DNA of 64,000 bases from assembly GCF_001941825.1 (NCBI RefSeq), contig NZ_CP019038.1, positions 6,696,001-6,760,000 on the forward strand, given 5' to 3'. Below, one piece after another: positions 1 to 8,844 of this stretch. This DNA comes from Massilia putida (GTDB taxonomy: Bacteria; Pseudomonadota; Gammaproteobacteria; Burkholderiales; Burkholderiaceae_D). A program made the translations under genes and the position numbers. Under the pieces are notes generated by a model. It was not told where the DNA came from and ran no database searches. It worked only from the letters and a program-made list of their open reading frames with translations. Each line of letters begins with the position of its first letter. Position 1 is the stretch's first letter.

Positions 1-277
1 GGTGGAAGTTGCTGCCTTCGTTCAGGTACCAGTCGAACAGGACGTCGAACGTCTGCAGCTTGCCTTTGATGTCGTAGTCGACCTGGCCCGACGTCTTGCT
101 GAAGTTGTGCTTGAAGTAGTTGGCGCCGAAGCGGCCGTTCAGATAGGTTTCCATCGGCACGACGACGTGGAAGCCCACGCCGGTGGTGCCGACGTCGGCC
201 GTTGCGCCGACCTGCGCGTTGGCGGAGGCTGCCGCCAGCAGGGCGGCCGCGGCCAGCACGGTATGTTTCGCGAACAT
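1..277 (-). CDS. Outer-membrane beta-barrel-like protein, 3' end off the window
   Basis: Read on the minus strand, an ATG at 275-277 follows a GAAAGG ribosome site and opens a frame that runs off the left edge, so only about 92 residues are visible. The start is a clear Sec signal peptide (MFAKHTVLAAAALLAAASANAQ). The mature part alternates hydrophobic and polar residues (VGFHVVVPMETYLNGRFGAN, then LQTFDVLFDWYL), the pattern of outer-membrane beta strands. It resembles small barrel proteins usually annotated as hypothetical in proteobacteria. The C-terminus, which should end in an aromatic residue, is not visible. Function unknown; the outer-membrane location is inferred. Confidence 0.65.
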   Translation of the reverse strand, partial: MFAKHTVLAAAALLAAASANAQVGATADVGTTGVGFHVVVPMETYLNGRFGANYFKHNFSKTSGQVDYDIKGKLQTFDVLFDWYLNEGSNFH

Positions 278-457
278 CGAATGACCTTTCAATGATAGAG
301 CGGGCGATTGTAGCCGGGTGCTTGCTCCATGGGGAAATGTCACGATCCGGTTTGTTGTAATCCCGCCCGGAACGACAATGTAAGCATGTGTTGCAGCGAA
401 TTGCACGTAACATTTCGTTTGATAAACTCAACACAAACATTACAAAGAGGTCATCCT

Positions 458-973
458 ATGAAATCCCTGATCCTTGGCGCCGCGCTGTGCGCGGCCGCTT
501 TCCCGGCCCTGGCTCAGACGAATGTCTCCATCAGCGTCGGCCAGCCCGGCTTCTACGGCCGTGTCGATATCGGCGACTTCGTGCCGCGCCCCGTCGTGTA
601 CGCGCCGCAACCGGTGATCATCACGCCGGCGCCGCAGTACATCGCGGAACCCGTCTACCTGCGCGTGCCGCCGGGCCATCGCAAGCACTGGGCCAAGTTC
701 TGCGGCCGCTACGGCGCGTGCGGCCGTCCGGTGCTGTTCGTGCGCGACGAGTGGTACACGAACACCTATGTGCCGCGCTACCGCGAGCATTTCGGCGATC
801 GCGACGGCTACCGCGGCGGTCCGCGCGAGGTGCGCGTCGTCGAGCGCGTGGAATACCGCGACGGTCGTGGCGACGGCCACGACGGCCGTGGTCATGACGA
901 GGGCTGGGAACACGGCCGCGGCCATGGCGAAGGCCACGGCAACGGCCATGGCCACGGCCATGACCGCGACTGA
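458..973 (+). CDS. Exported protein with Gly/His-rich C-terminal tail
   Basis: This 171-residue protein starts at the ATG at 458, preceded by AAAGAGG at 444-450. Residues 1-20 form a typical Sec signal peptide ending in ALAQ. The central part (about 25-110) is rich in Pro, Tyr and Val and has two Cys in the segment KFCGRYGACGR. The last 45 residues are a run of Gly, His, Asp and Arg (for example GHGEGHGNGHGHGH), which in other proteins binds nickel, zinc or copper. It resembles short YXWGXW- or PXPV-like periplasmic proteins of Burkholderiales, often hypothetical. It is monocistronic, and the ndh-like gene follows 80 bp downstream. A metal-binding role is inferred from composition only. Confidence 0.75.
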   Translation: MKSLILGAALCAAAFPALAQTNVSISVGQPGFYGRVDIGDFVPRPVVYAPQPVIITPAPQYIAEPVYLRVPPGHRKHWAKFCGRYGACGRPVLFVRDEWYTNTYVPRYREHFGDRDGYRGGPREVRVVERVEYRDGRGDGHDGRGHDEGWEHGRGHGEGHGNGHGHGHDRD

Positions 974-1052
974 TCCGTGACGGGCGGTTGCGCCGCCCCG
1001 TAGTAGACTGTCTGCGTGAGCCCGGCAGCGGGCGCGACCGACGGAGGCAGGC

Positions 1053-2357
1053 TTGCAGAGCGATATCGTGATCGTGGGCGGCGGGGCGGGCGGATTGGAA
1101 CTCGCCTGCAAACTGGGCCGCAAATTCGGGCCCGACAAGGTGACGCTGGTCGACAGCCGGCTCTACCACGTGTGGAAGCCGTCGCTGCACGAGGTGGCGG
1201 CCGGCACGCTGGACATCCACCAGGAAGGCCTGTCGTACCAGATGCTGGCGCACGATCGCGGCTTTACCTTCGTGTACGGTGCCATGACGGCGCTCGACGC
1301 GACCGCGCGGCACATCACGATCGCTCCCGTCACGGCAGGCGCCGACGGCGAGGAAGTGCTGCCGCAGCGCACGCTCGGTTACCGCTCGCTCGTGATCGCC
1401 GTCGGCAGCACGTCGAATTATTTCGGCGTGCCCGGCGCGCGCGAACATACGATTTCCCTGAATGCCACCGAGGACGCCGAGCGGTTCCGCCTGCGCCTGC
1501 TGCGCCTGCTCGCCCAGGCCGAGCAGCAGAAGGAGGACGGTACGGGCGACAGCGGCCTGGACATCGTCATCATCGGCGGCGGCGCCACGGGCGTCGAGCT
1601 GGCGGCGGAATTGCGCGAGGCATCCGGCGCGTACGCCGCCTATGGCTTTCGTCGCTTGCAGGTGAAGCGCGACGTGCGCATCACGCTGCTCGAAGGCGCG
1701 CCCCGCATCCTGGCGCCGCTGCCGGAACGCGTGTCGGCCGCGGCCCTGCGCCTGCTGGACGAGCGAGCCATCCGGGTCGTGACGGATTGCCGCGTCAGCC
1801 GGATCGACAAGCACGAGGTCAGCGACAGCAAGGGCAATGTCTATCCGGTCGACCTGTGCGTGTGGGCCGCGGGCATCCGCGCGCCGGAATTCCTCGGCTC
1901 GCTCGGCTTGCCGGTCGCCAAGGGCGGCCAGATCGAAGTCGACGGGCATTTGCGCGTGAAAGGCGTGCCCGACGTGTACGCGCTGGGCGATTGCGCCGCC
2001 TGCACGGACGGCAACGGCAAGCCGGTGCCGCCCCGCGCCCAGGCCGCGCACCAGCAGGCCGACTATCTGCTGAAGACCTTCGTCAGCCTGGCCGCCGGCC
2101 AACCGCCGCGGAACGACCCGTATGTGTACCGCGATTACGGGTCGCTCGTGTCGATCGGCCGCGAGACGACGGTCGGCAATCTGATGGGGTCACTGCGCGG
2201 CGCGAGCCTGTTCGTGGAAGGCTTCATGGCGCGCATCATGTACATGAGCCTGCACCTGATGCACCACAAGGCCGTGCTGGGTTCGCTGCGCACGGGCCTG
2301 ATGGCGCTGGGACGTTTCCTGATCCGCAGGACGACGCCGATCGTGAAGCTGCACTGA
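1053..2357 (+). CDS. ndh: Type II NADH:quinone oxidoreductase (NDH-2 family)
   Basis: The 434-residue flavoprotein belongs to the pyridine nucleotide-disulfide oxidoreductase fold. An N-terminal FAD-binding Rossmann motif (IVIVGGGAGGLELA, residues 5-18) and a second NADH-binding glycine motif (IVIIGGGATGVELA, about 171-184) are both present. So is the second FAD contact VYALGDCAACTD near residue 310. The C-terminal 50 residues are amphipathic and Met/Arg-rich, as in the membrane-anchoring helices of NDH-2, which passes electrons from NADH to quinone without pumping protons. The start is a TTG at 1053, placed by GGAGG at 1043-1047; no ATG fits as well. The convergent kinase gene ends 8 bp beyond the stop. 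Other members of the family are ferredoxin reductases, but the length and C-terminus favour NDH-2. Confidence 0.88.
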   Translation: MQSDIVIVGGGAGGLELACKLGRKFGPDKVTLVDSRLYHVWKPSLHEVAAGTLDIHQEGLSYQMLAHDRGFTFVYGAMTALDATARHITIAPVTAGADGEEVLPQRTLGYRSLVIAVGSTSNYFGVPGAREHTISLNATEDAERFRLRLLRLLAQAEQQKEDGTGDSGLDIVIIGGGATGVELAAELREASGAYAAYGFRRLQVKRDVRITLLEGAPRILAPLPERVSAAALRLLDERAIRVVTDCRVSRIDKHEVSDSKGNVYPVDLCVWAAGIRAPEFLGSLGLPVAKGGQIEVDGHLRVKGVPDVYALGDCAACTDGNGKPVPPRAQAAHQQADYLLKTFVSLAAGQPPRNDPYVYRDYGSLVSIGRETTVGNLMGSLRGASLFVEGFMARIMYMSLHLMHHKAVLGSLRTGLMALGRFLIRRTTPIVKLH

Positions 2358-2364
2358 GCGCCGT

Positions 2365-3078
2365 TCAGGCGCCTTGCCTGGGCAGGATCAGCGTCAGCGC
2401 CGTGCCTTTGCCATCCGGCCCGGGGCCGAGGGTCAGCGTGCCTTTCAACACGCGCGCGCGTTCGCGCAGCATGCGCAGGCCGTGGCAGCTCAGGGAGGGG
2501 GATACGCCGGTGCCGGGGCCGACGCCGTCGTCGCGGATGGTCAGCATGGTCTGGTCGCCGTCGTCGTCGAGGATGACGTCGACCATCGTCGCCTGGGCGT
2601 GCTTGGCGACGTTGCGCAGGCCTTCCTCGGCGCAGCGCAGCAGCGCGACGCCCTGGGCGCGCGTGTAGTCGGGATCGTCGTCGGGCAAGCTGGCTTTCGC
2701 CTTGATGCCGTGCTCGCGGCCCCATTCCTGGACCAGTTCCGCGATGGCCGCCTTGGGGCCGAGGAACTCCAGCTTGTCGTTCCAGAGCGCCAACTGCATC
2801 TTGCGGTTGGTCTCGATGATGTTGTTCAGCAGTTGCTTCATTTGCGCGGCGCGGTCGCGCTGCGGTTGCTCCTGCAAGTGTTGCGACAGCAGGGCCAGGT
2901 GCATCGTCAGCGCCGTCATCGACGAACCGAGGCTGTCGTGCAGCCGGCGGGCCAGCTGACGCCGGTCTTCGTCCCAACAGGTCGTCAGGTGGGCCAGGAG
3001 TTCGGCCAGCTCGGCGGCGCGCGCCGCATGCTGGCTGTCTTCTCCGGAATCCGGCGGATGAGCTTCCGAAACTTTCAT
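2365..3078 (-). CDS. Sensorless histidine kinase, NarL-partner type (HisKA_3)
   Basis: This protein of about 237 residues has only a dimerization/phospho-acceptor domain and an ATPase domain. The acceptor His is H47 in RRLHDSLGS, the HisKA_3 signature of NarX/DegS-type kinases. The ATPase has an N-box (LRNVAKHAQA), a G1 box (IRDDGVGPG) and the G2 region GLRMLRERA. There is no transmembrane segment or PAS/GAF domain, so it must be cytosolic and take its signal from a partner. The start at 3078 (MKVSEAHPPD) is chosen because upstream codons do not look like protein; no strong ribosome site is visible, and an upstream start at 3177 is possible. No response-regulator gene is adjacent. It converges with ndh and is divergent from the hemerythrin gene. 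Confidence 0.8.
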   Translation of the reverse strand: MKVSEAHPPDSGEDSQHAARAAELAELLAHLTTCWDEDRRQLARRLHDSLGSSMTALTMHLALLSQHLQEQPQRDRAAQMKQLLNNIIETNRKMQLALWNDKLEFLGPKAAIAELVQEWGREHGIKAKASLPDDDPDYTRAQGVALLRCAEEGLRNVAKHAQATMVDVILDDDGDQTMLTIRDDGVGPGTGVSPSLSCHGLRMLRERARVLKGTLTLGPGPDGKGTALTLILPRQGA

Positions 3079-3223
3079 GAAGGCAACCAAATTATGTTTC
3101 TCGGGATGATACAACAGCTTGAGCCGGGACGGCGCAGGAATCGTCTTTGTGAGTTCCCGTACAGTCCGATGTTGCATTTCGCGCGAAGCTGTGGCCTGAC
3201 AACCCCCACGTAAGGAGTATCAC

Positions 3224-3730
3224 ATGAGCACGAGAACGCAATCCGGCGCGCACACCGGCACCCAGTCGAACGCCATGGCCGCCGGCCAGGACGCCATCGC
3301 CCTCCTGATCGCGGACCACCGCGAAGTCGCGGACATGTTCGAGCAGTTCGACCAGCTGGGCGACCGCGCCACGACCAGCAAGGAAAAGCTGAAGGACAAG
3401 ATCTGCAAGGCGCTGATCGCCCACACGACGATCGAGGAGGAGATCTTCTATCCGGCCGTGCGCGAAAAGATCGAGGAGGGCGAGGACATGGTCGACGAGG
3501 CCGTCGTCGAGCACGCGGCGGCGAAAGACCTCATCAAGCAGCTGCAGGAAATGGCGCCGGACGACGAGCTGTATGACGCGAAGGTGAAAGTGCTCGGCGA
3601 ACAGATCGATCACCACGTCAAGGAAGAAGAGAAGGAGATGTTCCCGAAGGTCAAGAAGAGCGGACTCGACCTGCTCGCGCTGGGCCAGGAAATGGCCATG
3701 CGCAAGCAGGAGCTGATGTCGACGCTGTAA
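3224..3730 (+). CDS. Hemerythrin HHE-domain protein
   Basis: This is a 168-residue four-helix protein of the hemerythrin/HHE cation-binding family. The diiron ligand pattern is visible as LIADHREV (helix 1), HTTIEEEIFYP (helix 2), EHAAAKDLI (helix 3) and HHVKEEEKEMFP (helix 4), giving the expected His and Glu set. Residues 1-20 are a polar, probably flexible leader. The ATG at 3224 follows TAAGGAG at 3210-3216, an excellent ribosome site. Bacterial relatives bind O2, NO or iron, or serve in stress repair; which applies here cannot be read from sequence. The gene is divergent from the sensorless kinase and convergent with the hybrid kinase, whose stop is only 9 bp away. Confidence 0.88.
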   Translation: MSTRTQSGAHTGTQSNAMAAGQDAIALLIADHREVADMFEQFDQLGDRATTSKEKLKDKICKALIAHTTIEEEIFYPAVREKIEEGEDMVDEAVVEHAAAKDLIKQLQEMAPDDELYDAKVKVLGEQIDHHVKEEEKEMFPKVKKSGLDLLALGQEMAMRKQELMSTL

Positions 3731-3739
3731 CTCCCGCCC

Positions 3740-5395
3740 TCAGCCGGCCGCGGCCGGCTGGGCCTGCGGCAGCCCCTCGCCGGTCGAGCGGGCTGCCGTG
3801 CCGGCCAGCTGGTCGAGCAGGGCGTTCAATTCGACGGGCTTGACGAGGTGCAGGTCGAAGCCCGCTTCCAGCACGCGGCGCTGGTCTTCCTCCAGGCCGT
3901 AGCCCGTCAATGCGATCAGGCGGAGCGCTCGCATCGACGGGTCCTGCCGGAGGCGCCGCGCCACTTCATAGCCGTCGATGCCGGGCAGGCCGATGTCGAC
4001 GAGGGCGACGTCCGGCTGTTCCGCGCACGCGAGGCGCACGCCTTCCAGGCCGTCGCCGGCCTGCAGCACCGGATACCCGAACGAGGTCAGCATCGTGGCC
4101 ATCATCTCGCGGCCATCGTCATTGTCTTCGATCAGCAGCACCTTGGGCTTGCCGGCTGCGGGCGCGGCGGCGCGCGCCGGCGTATCGGCCGCCGCGGCCG
4201 GTTCGGCGCGCGGCAGGCGGATCTCGAACGTGCTGCCGCTGCTGTTGCCCGGGCTGCTGGCGCTGACCGTGCCGCCATGCAGTTCCACGAGGCGCCGCAC
4301 GAGCGACAGGCCGATCCCCAGGCCGCCCTGCGAGCGGTCGATCGAGATCGCGCCCTGCACGAACACGTCGAACACGTGCGGCAGCAGGTCGGGGGCGATG
4401 CCCACGCCGGAATCGCTCACGCGCAGCACGATGTCCCCATCGCTCTCCAGGACCGCGATGTCGATGCGGCCGCCGGCCGGCGTATATTTCAGGGCGTTGT
4501 CGATCAGGTTCGTCGCGATCTGTTCGAGCCGGGTGGCGTCGCCGTCGACCCAGCCCGGCGCCAGCTGCGCGTCGATGTCGTAGCCGGCCGTGCGGCCGGT
4601 GGCGCGGAACGTGTCGAGGCAGCTCGATACGAGCGTGGCGATGTCCAGGCGCTTGCGCGACAGCAGGATCTTGCCCGACATGGCGCGCGACAAGTCCAGT
4701 AAATCGTCGACGATGCGCGACAAATGCTGGCTCTGGCGCTGGATGATCAGGCGGGCGCGCCCGGCGGAATCGGGCCCGACGCCCGGCATCCCCAGCAGCG
4801 ACGACGCGCTGCTGATGGCGGACAGCGGATTGCGCAGTTCGTGGCCCAGCATCGCGAGGAATTCGTCCTTGGCGCTGCTCTTGCGCTCGGCCGCGCGCCG
4901 CTCTTCCATTTCGCGCACGAGGCGTTTATTCGTCGCGGTGAGTTCGGTCGTGCGCTGCGACAGTTTCTCGGCCTGCCGCTTGAGCTGTTCGTTCTTCGTC
5001 GCGAGCGCCACGAACACCTGCACCTTGGCGCGCAGCACTTGCGGGATCACGGGGGTGAACAGGAAGTCGGCGGCGCCGCGCTGGTAAGCCTTCAGGCGGT
5101 CGATCTCGTCGGCGAGGAAGGCCGTGACGAAAATGATCGGGATGTCGGCCGAGCGGGGGCGCAGGTGGATTGCCTCGGCGGTCTCGAAACCGTCCATGCC
5201 CGGCATATTGACGTCCAGCAGGATGACGGCGAAATCGTGACGGAGCACCTGGCGCAATGCGTCTTGTCCCGAGCGCGCGGACAAGACCTCGTAATTGCTT
5301 TCGTCGGCCCATTGCTCCAGCAGGCTCGTCAATGCAAGCAGGCTGGCGGCATCGTCGTTGACGACGAGGATCTTAGGTTTTTCGGTGAGGGACAC
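3740..5395 (-). CDS. Hybrid histidine kinase, REC-HisKA-HATPase-REC
   Basis: This 551-residue soluble kinase begins with a receiver domain (about 8-125; phospho-Asp in VILLDVNMPGMDG; the acidic pocket reads VNDD instead of VDDD). A coiled-coil linker follows at about 125-170. Next come a HisKA domain (acceptor His in MLGHELRNPLSA), a HATPase domain (N-box LIDNALKYTP; G1 VSDSGVGIA; G2 GGLGIGLSLVRRLVELHGG) and a second receiver (about 415-530; VALVDIGLPGIDG, with conserved Lys in LVKPVE). With no membrane segment or sensory domain, the N-terminal receiver probably acts as input, so a different kinase could switch it on. No partner regulator lies beside it. The start at 5395 is followed directly by MSLTEKPKILVVNDD, as usual for receivers. 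Confidence 0.88.
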   Translation of the reverse strand: MSLTEKPKILVVNDDAASLLALTSLLEQWADESNYEVLSARSGQDALRQVLRHDFAVILLDVNMPGMDGFETAEAIHLRPRSADIPIIFVTAFLADEIDRLKAYQRGAADFLFTPVIPQVLRAKVQVFVALATKNEQLKRQAEKLSQRTTELTATNKRLVREMEERRAAERKSSAKDEFLAMLGHELRNPLSAISSASSLLGMPGVGPDSAGRARLIIQRQSQHLSRIVDDLLDLSRAMSGKILLSRKRLDIATLVSSCLDTFRATGRTAGYDIDAQLAPGWVDGDATRLEQIATNLIDNALKYTPAGGRIDIAVLESDGDIVLRVSDSGVGIAPDLLPHVFDVFVQGAISIDRSQGGLGIGLSLVRRLVELHGGTVSASSPGNSSGSTFEIRLPRAEPAAAADTPARAAAPAAGKPKVLLIEDNDDGREMMATMLTSFGYPVLQAGDGLEGVRLACAEQPDVALVDIGLPGIDGYEVARRLRQDPSMRALRLIALTGYGLEEDQRRVLEAGFDLHLVKPVELNALLDQLAGTAARSTGEGLPQAQPAAAG

Positions 5396-5597
5396 GGCGT
5401 TTGAACAGGGGCTCGGTACACGTATTCACAGGCTCTTCAGAATATCAGAGCATGCCGCTTTGCAAAATAAATTGATAAAAACTGTTGCAATTCGTCATGA
5501 TAGCACGGCCCGTCCATACTCAAAAATCAATCGTGCGCGGCTACCGGCGGGGCATCGTTCGCTGCCGCACATACCTTGTCAAGACCGTATGCCATAG

Positions 5598-6080
<483 letters not shown>

Positions 6081-6159
6081 TTCGCACCCTGTCAACGAAC
6101 GACGGGCAGGACGACAGGGATAACCCGTCGTCCTGCCCGCGTATTGGCAATCGGCGAGC

Positions 6160-8478
6160 TTAGAAGTTCACGCGGAACTGCGCGCCGTAGTTGCGCGGCT
6201 CGTTGACGATGCCCGTGAGGTTGTCGAAGTCGATCGCGGCCACGACCTGGATGCGGTTCGTGATGTTGCGCGCGAACGCGGCGACTTCATACTTCCCGTC
6301 GGCCCACTTGTAGCCGACCCGCAGGCCGCCTTCCAGCAGCGCCTTCGCCCTGTACTCCTTCGCTTCGTACAGGAACATGTTGTACTCGGTACGGTACGAC
6401 CAGTCGGTGAGCGCGTACAGTTCGCCGTCGGCCAGCGGATGCGAGTAACGCAGCGTGAAGTTGGTCTGCCATTTCGGCGAGCGCGGCAGCGGCAGGCCGT
6501 TCAGCTTTTGCGTGTACGGGAACGGGCCGGGCACGCCGGTCGGGGTGCAGCCGTTCAAGCCGTTCGTGTTGGGCTGGTTGCCGCACGTCTGCACGAACAG
6601 GTTCGGGTCCTTGATCTCCGTGTCGTTGTAGCTGGCGCCGAGGCTGGCGCGCCAGTCGTCCGACAGGATTGCCTGGAAGTCCATTTCCACGCCCTGGCCC
6701 GTGACCTTGTCCGCGTTGATCAGCTGGTTCATGTTGATCGTGCCGCTGCCGGCCGTCAGCTGCTTGTCCTTGACGCGGTACTGGAAGACCGTCGCGGACA
6801 GGCGTGCGCGGCGGTCCAGCATGTCGGCCTTGATGCCGGCCTCGTACGACAGCGCCTTTTCTGCGCCGGCCATCGACGGCTTGTCGGCGAGGCCGTTCAG
6901 GCGGCCCTGCATCGACGGCGCACGGTAGCCGGTGGCGACGCGCGCGAACAGGTTGGTGTCGGCATCCAGCGCGTAGCTGACCGAGCCGTCCCAGCTGACG
7001 TTGTGCGAATCGCTGTGCAGCGGCAGCGGGCCGCTCGTCTTGGGCGGTTCGAAGCGCTGGGCCACGAAGTCCTTGTTGTCGTTCGTGTAGCGCAGGCCGC
7101 CGCGCAGTTTCAGCTGGTCCGTCACCTTGTAGTTCAGGGTGCCGAACACGGCCCAGGAGCGCGCGTCCTGCGTCTGCGTCGCGTACGCGTCGTTCTTCGG
7201 ATTGCCCGGCGCCAGCGTGTTGAAGCTGATCGAATCGATGCGGATGTGCTCGTCGAAATAGAACACGCCGGCCATCCACTGCAGCGGATCCTTCGTGTTC
7301 GATTCCAGGCGGATTTCCTGCGTCGTCTGGTTATGCTCGGGCAGCAGGTCCGCCGTCTCGACCGTGAACGGGATGTACGCGTTCTGGCCCGGGTAGTTCG
7401 GCCCCATCGGCGGCGCGTAGGCCGCGCCGAAGCCGCCGTCGACGTCGCCGCGGCTGTAGAAGTAGGCGTGCTCGTAACCCGTGATCGAGTGCAGGGTCAT
7501 GCCGTCGAAGTCCCAGCGCAGGCGCATGTTGGCGCCGCTGGTGCGCAGCGTCTGGTTGTTGCCGCCGTCGGTCGGGTAGCTGTCGTAGTTGAAGCCGTCG
7601 ACGAGGTCGTTCGTCCCCTTTTTGATGATGTTGGCGCGGAACAGCGTCGCATTGCCGCGCATGTCGCGGCCGTGGACGTTGAACAGGGCCGAGAAGTCGC
7701 GGGTCGGCTTGACCAGCAGCTGCACGCGCGCGGCGTTGTCGTCATAGCCTTCGAAGTCGCGCGTGTAGGCGTTCGGCAGCGGGTTGTGGACGCGGTTGTT
7801 GCGGTGCTGCGATTGCAGCGAGACGCGCAGCGCCGTCGTCTCCGACAGCGGCATGTTGTACGCGCCTTCCGCATTGACGGTGCCGTAGTTGCCGGCGCCG
7901 AGGACGGCATAGCCTTCCGTCTTGAACACGGGTTTCGCCGAGTCGAACTTGATCACGCCGGCCGGGGAGTTACGGCCGAACAGCGTACCTTGCGGGCCGC
8001 GCAGCACCTCGACCTGGTCGACGTCGAACACGGGGAAGCCCTTGAGCATCGGGCTTTCCTGCACGATGTCGTCGACGACGAGGCCCACCGGCTGCGACGC
8101 GTTCAGGTCGAAATCGGTATTGCCCTGGCCACGGATATAAAAGCGCGGGAACGAGCGGCCGTAGTCGGATTCGACGTTCAGGGACGGCGAGCGGCCGGCC
8201 AGGAAACGGATGTCGGCGCCACCGGACGTCAGCACGTCGAGCTTTTCGCCCTTGATCGCGGTGACCGACATCGGCACTTCCTTGAGATTCTCGGCGCGTC
8301 GCTGGGCGGTCACGATCACGGTTTCGAGGCGTTGGCCGGACTTGGCCGGCGCGGCCTGATCCGCGGCCTGGTCGGGGGCCTGGTCGGGTTCGTCGGCCAG
8401 GGCATACAGGGGGAACGTGCCGGCGACGGCAGCGGCCAGCAGCGTGCGGGCGAACATTCGGGTTGGGCGTACGTACAT
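6160..8478 (-). CDS. TonB-dependent outer-membrane receptor
   Basis: This 772-residue receptor starts at the ATG at 8478, preceded by AAGGAAGAGA. A signal peptide (about 1-28, ending YALADE) is followed by an acidic Asp/Ala/Gln repeat (PDQAPDQAADQA). Then comes ETVIVTAQRRAENLKEVPMS, the usual N-terminal signature that serves as TonB box and plug entry. The plug domain (about 55-170) contains FYIRGQGN and VEVLRGPQGTLFGRNSPAG. The rest is a 22-stranded barrel ending in the aromatic residue F (AQFRVNF). The family imports siderophores, vitamins or oligosaccharides by energy from TonB-ExbBD. The substrate cannot be told. No neighbouring transporter or regulator gives a clue. Confidence 0.9.
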   Translation of the reverse strand: MYVRPTRMFARTLLAAAVAGTFPLYALADEPDQAPDQAADQAAPAKSGQRLETVIVTAQRRAENLKEVPMSVTAIKGEKLDVLTSGGADIRFLAGRSPSLNVESDYGRSFPRFYIRGQGNTDFDLNASQPVGLVVDDIVQESPMLKGFPVFDVDQVEVLRGPQGTLFGRNSPAGVIKFDSAKPVFKTEGYAVLGAGNYGTVNAEGAYNMPLSETTALRVSLQSQHRNNRVHNPLPNAYTRDFEGYDDNAARVQLLVKPTRDFSALFNVHGRDMRGNATLFRANIIKKGTNDLVDGFNYDSYPTDGGNNQTLRTSGANMRLRWDFDGMTLHSITGYEHAYFYSRGDVDGGFGAAYAPPMGPNYPGQNAYIPFTVETADLLPEHNQTTQEIRLESNTKDPLQWMAGVFYFDEHIRIDSISFNTLAPGNPKNDAYATQTQDARSWAVFGTLNYKVTDQLKLRGGLRYTNDNKDFVAQRFEPPKTSGPLPLHSDSHNVSWDGSVSYALDADTNLFARVATGYRAPSMQGRLNGLADKPSMAGAEKALSYEAGIKADMLDRRARLSATVFQYRVKDKQLTAGSGTINMNQLINADKVTGQGVEMDFQAILSDDWRASLGASYNDTEIKDPNLFVQTCGNQPNTNGLNGCTPTGVPGPFPYTQKLNGLPLPRSPKWQTNFTLRYSHPLADGELYALTDWSYRTEYNMFLYEAKEYRAKALLEGGLRVGYKWADGKYEVAAFARNITNRIQVVAAIDFDNLTGIVNEPRNYGAQFRVNF

Positions 8479-8794
8479 GTGCGTCTCTTCCTTTTGCTTG
8501 GGGCTATTGTTTTCGCTTCTTTGTCGAGTGGCAAAGATTGCCCATGCTAGCAGTAAAGACAATTGGGAAAGATTACGTCACATATATTTTGAAAACGTAT
8601 AAATCGCTTAGCTAAACGGTATTTGCCCGTGCTGACCGACTGTTGCATAGTGTCGGGTTGGCGTTCACGATCGTATGTGCGCGCGCCAGAGAGAAGGCGG
8701 CCGGGACGATGACGGCCAGGCGGACCGGACATCCGCTACCATTTGCCCGGCGTAGGATTTAAGCAACATTCATCGTGTTGTTAATAGCCAACAT
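8479..8794. other. Intergenic region between two minus-strand genes
   Basis: About 316 bp with no credible gene. It is visibly richer in A and T than its surroundings near 8500-8640 and should hold the promoter of the TonB receptor, but I could not place -35 and -10 boxes with confidence. Confidence 0.5.
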
Positions 8795-8824
8795 AAAAAC
8801 AAACGCCCGCACAGGGGCGGGCGT
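8795..8824 (-). terminator. Intrinsic terminator of the REC-GGDEF gene
   Basis: On the minus strand an 8-bp stem (ACGCCCGC at 8817-8824 pairing with 8803-8810, loop of six) is followed by TTGTTTTTATG. This is a good Rho-independent terminator, 20 bp after the stop codon at 8845. Confidence 0.8.
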
Positions 8825-8844
8825 CGACTTGCGGTGGCGGGCTG

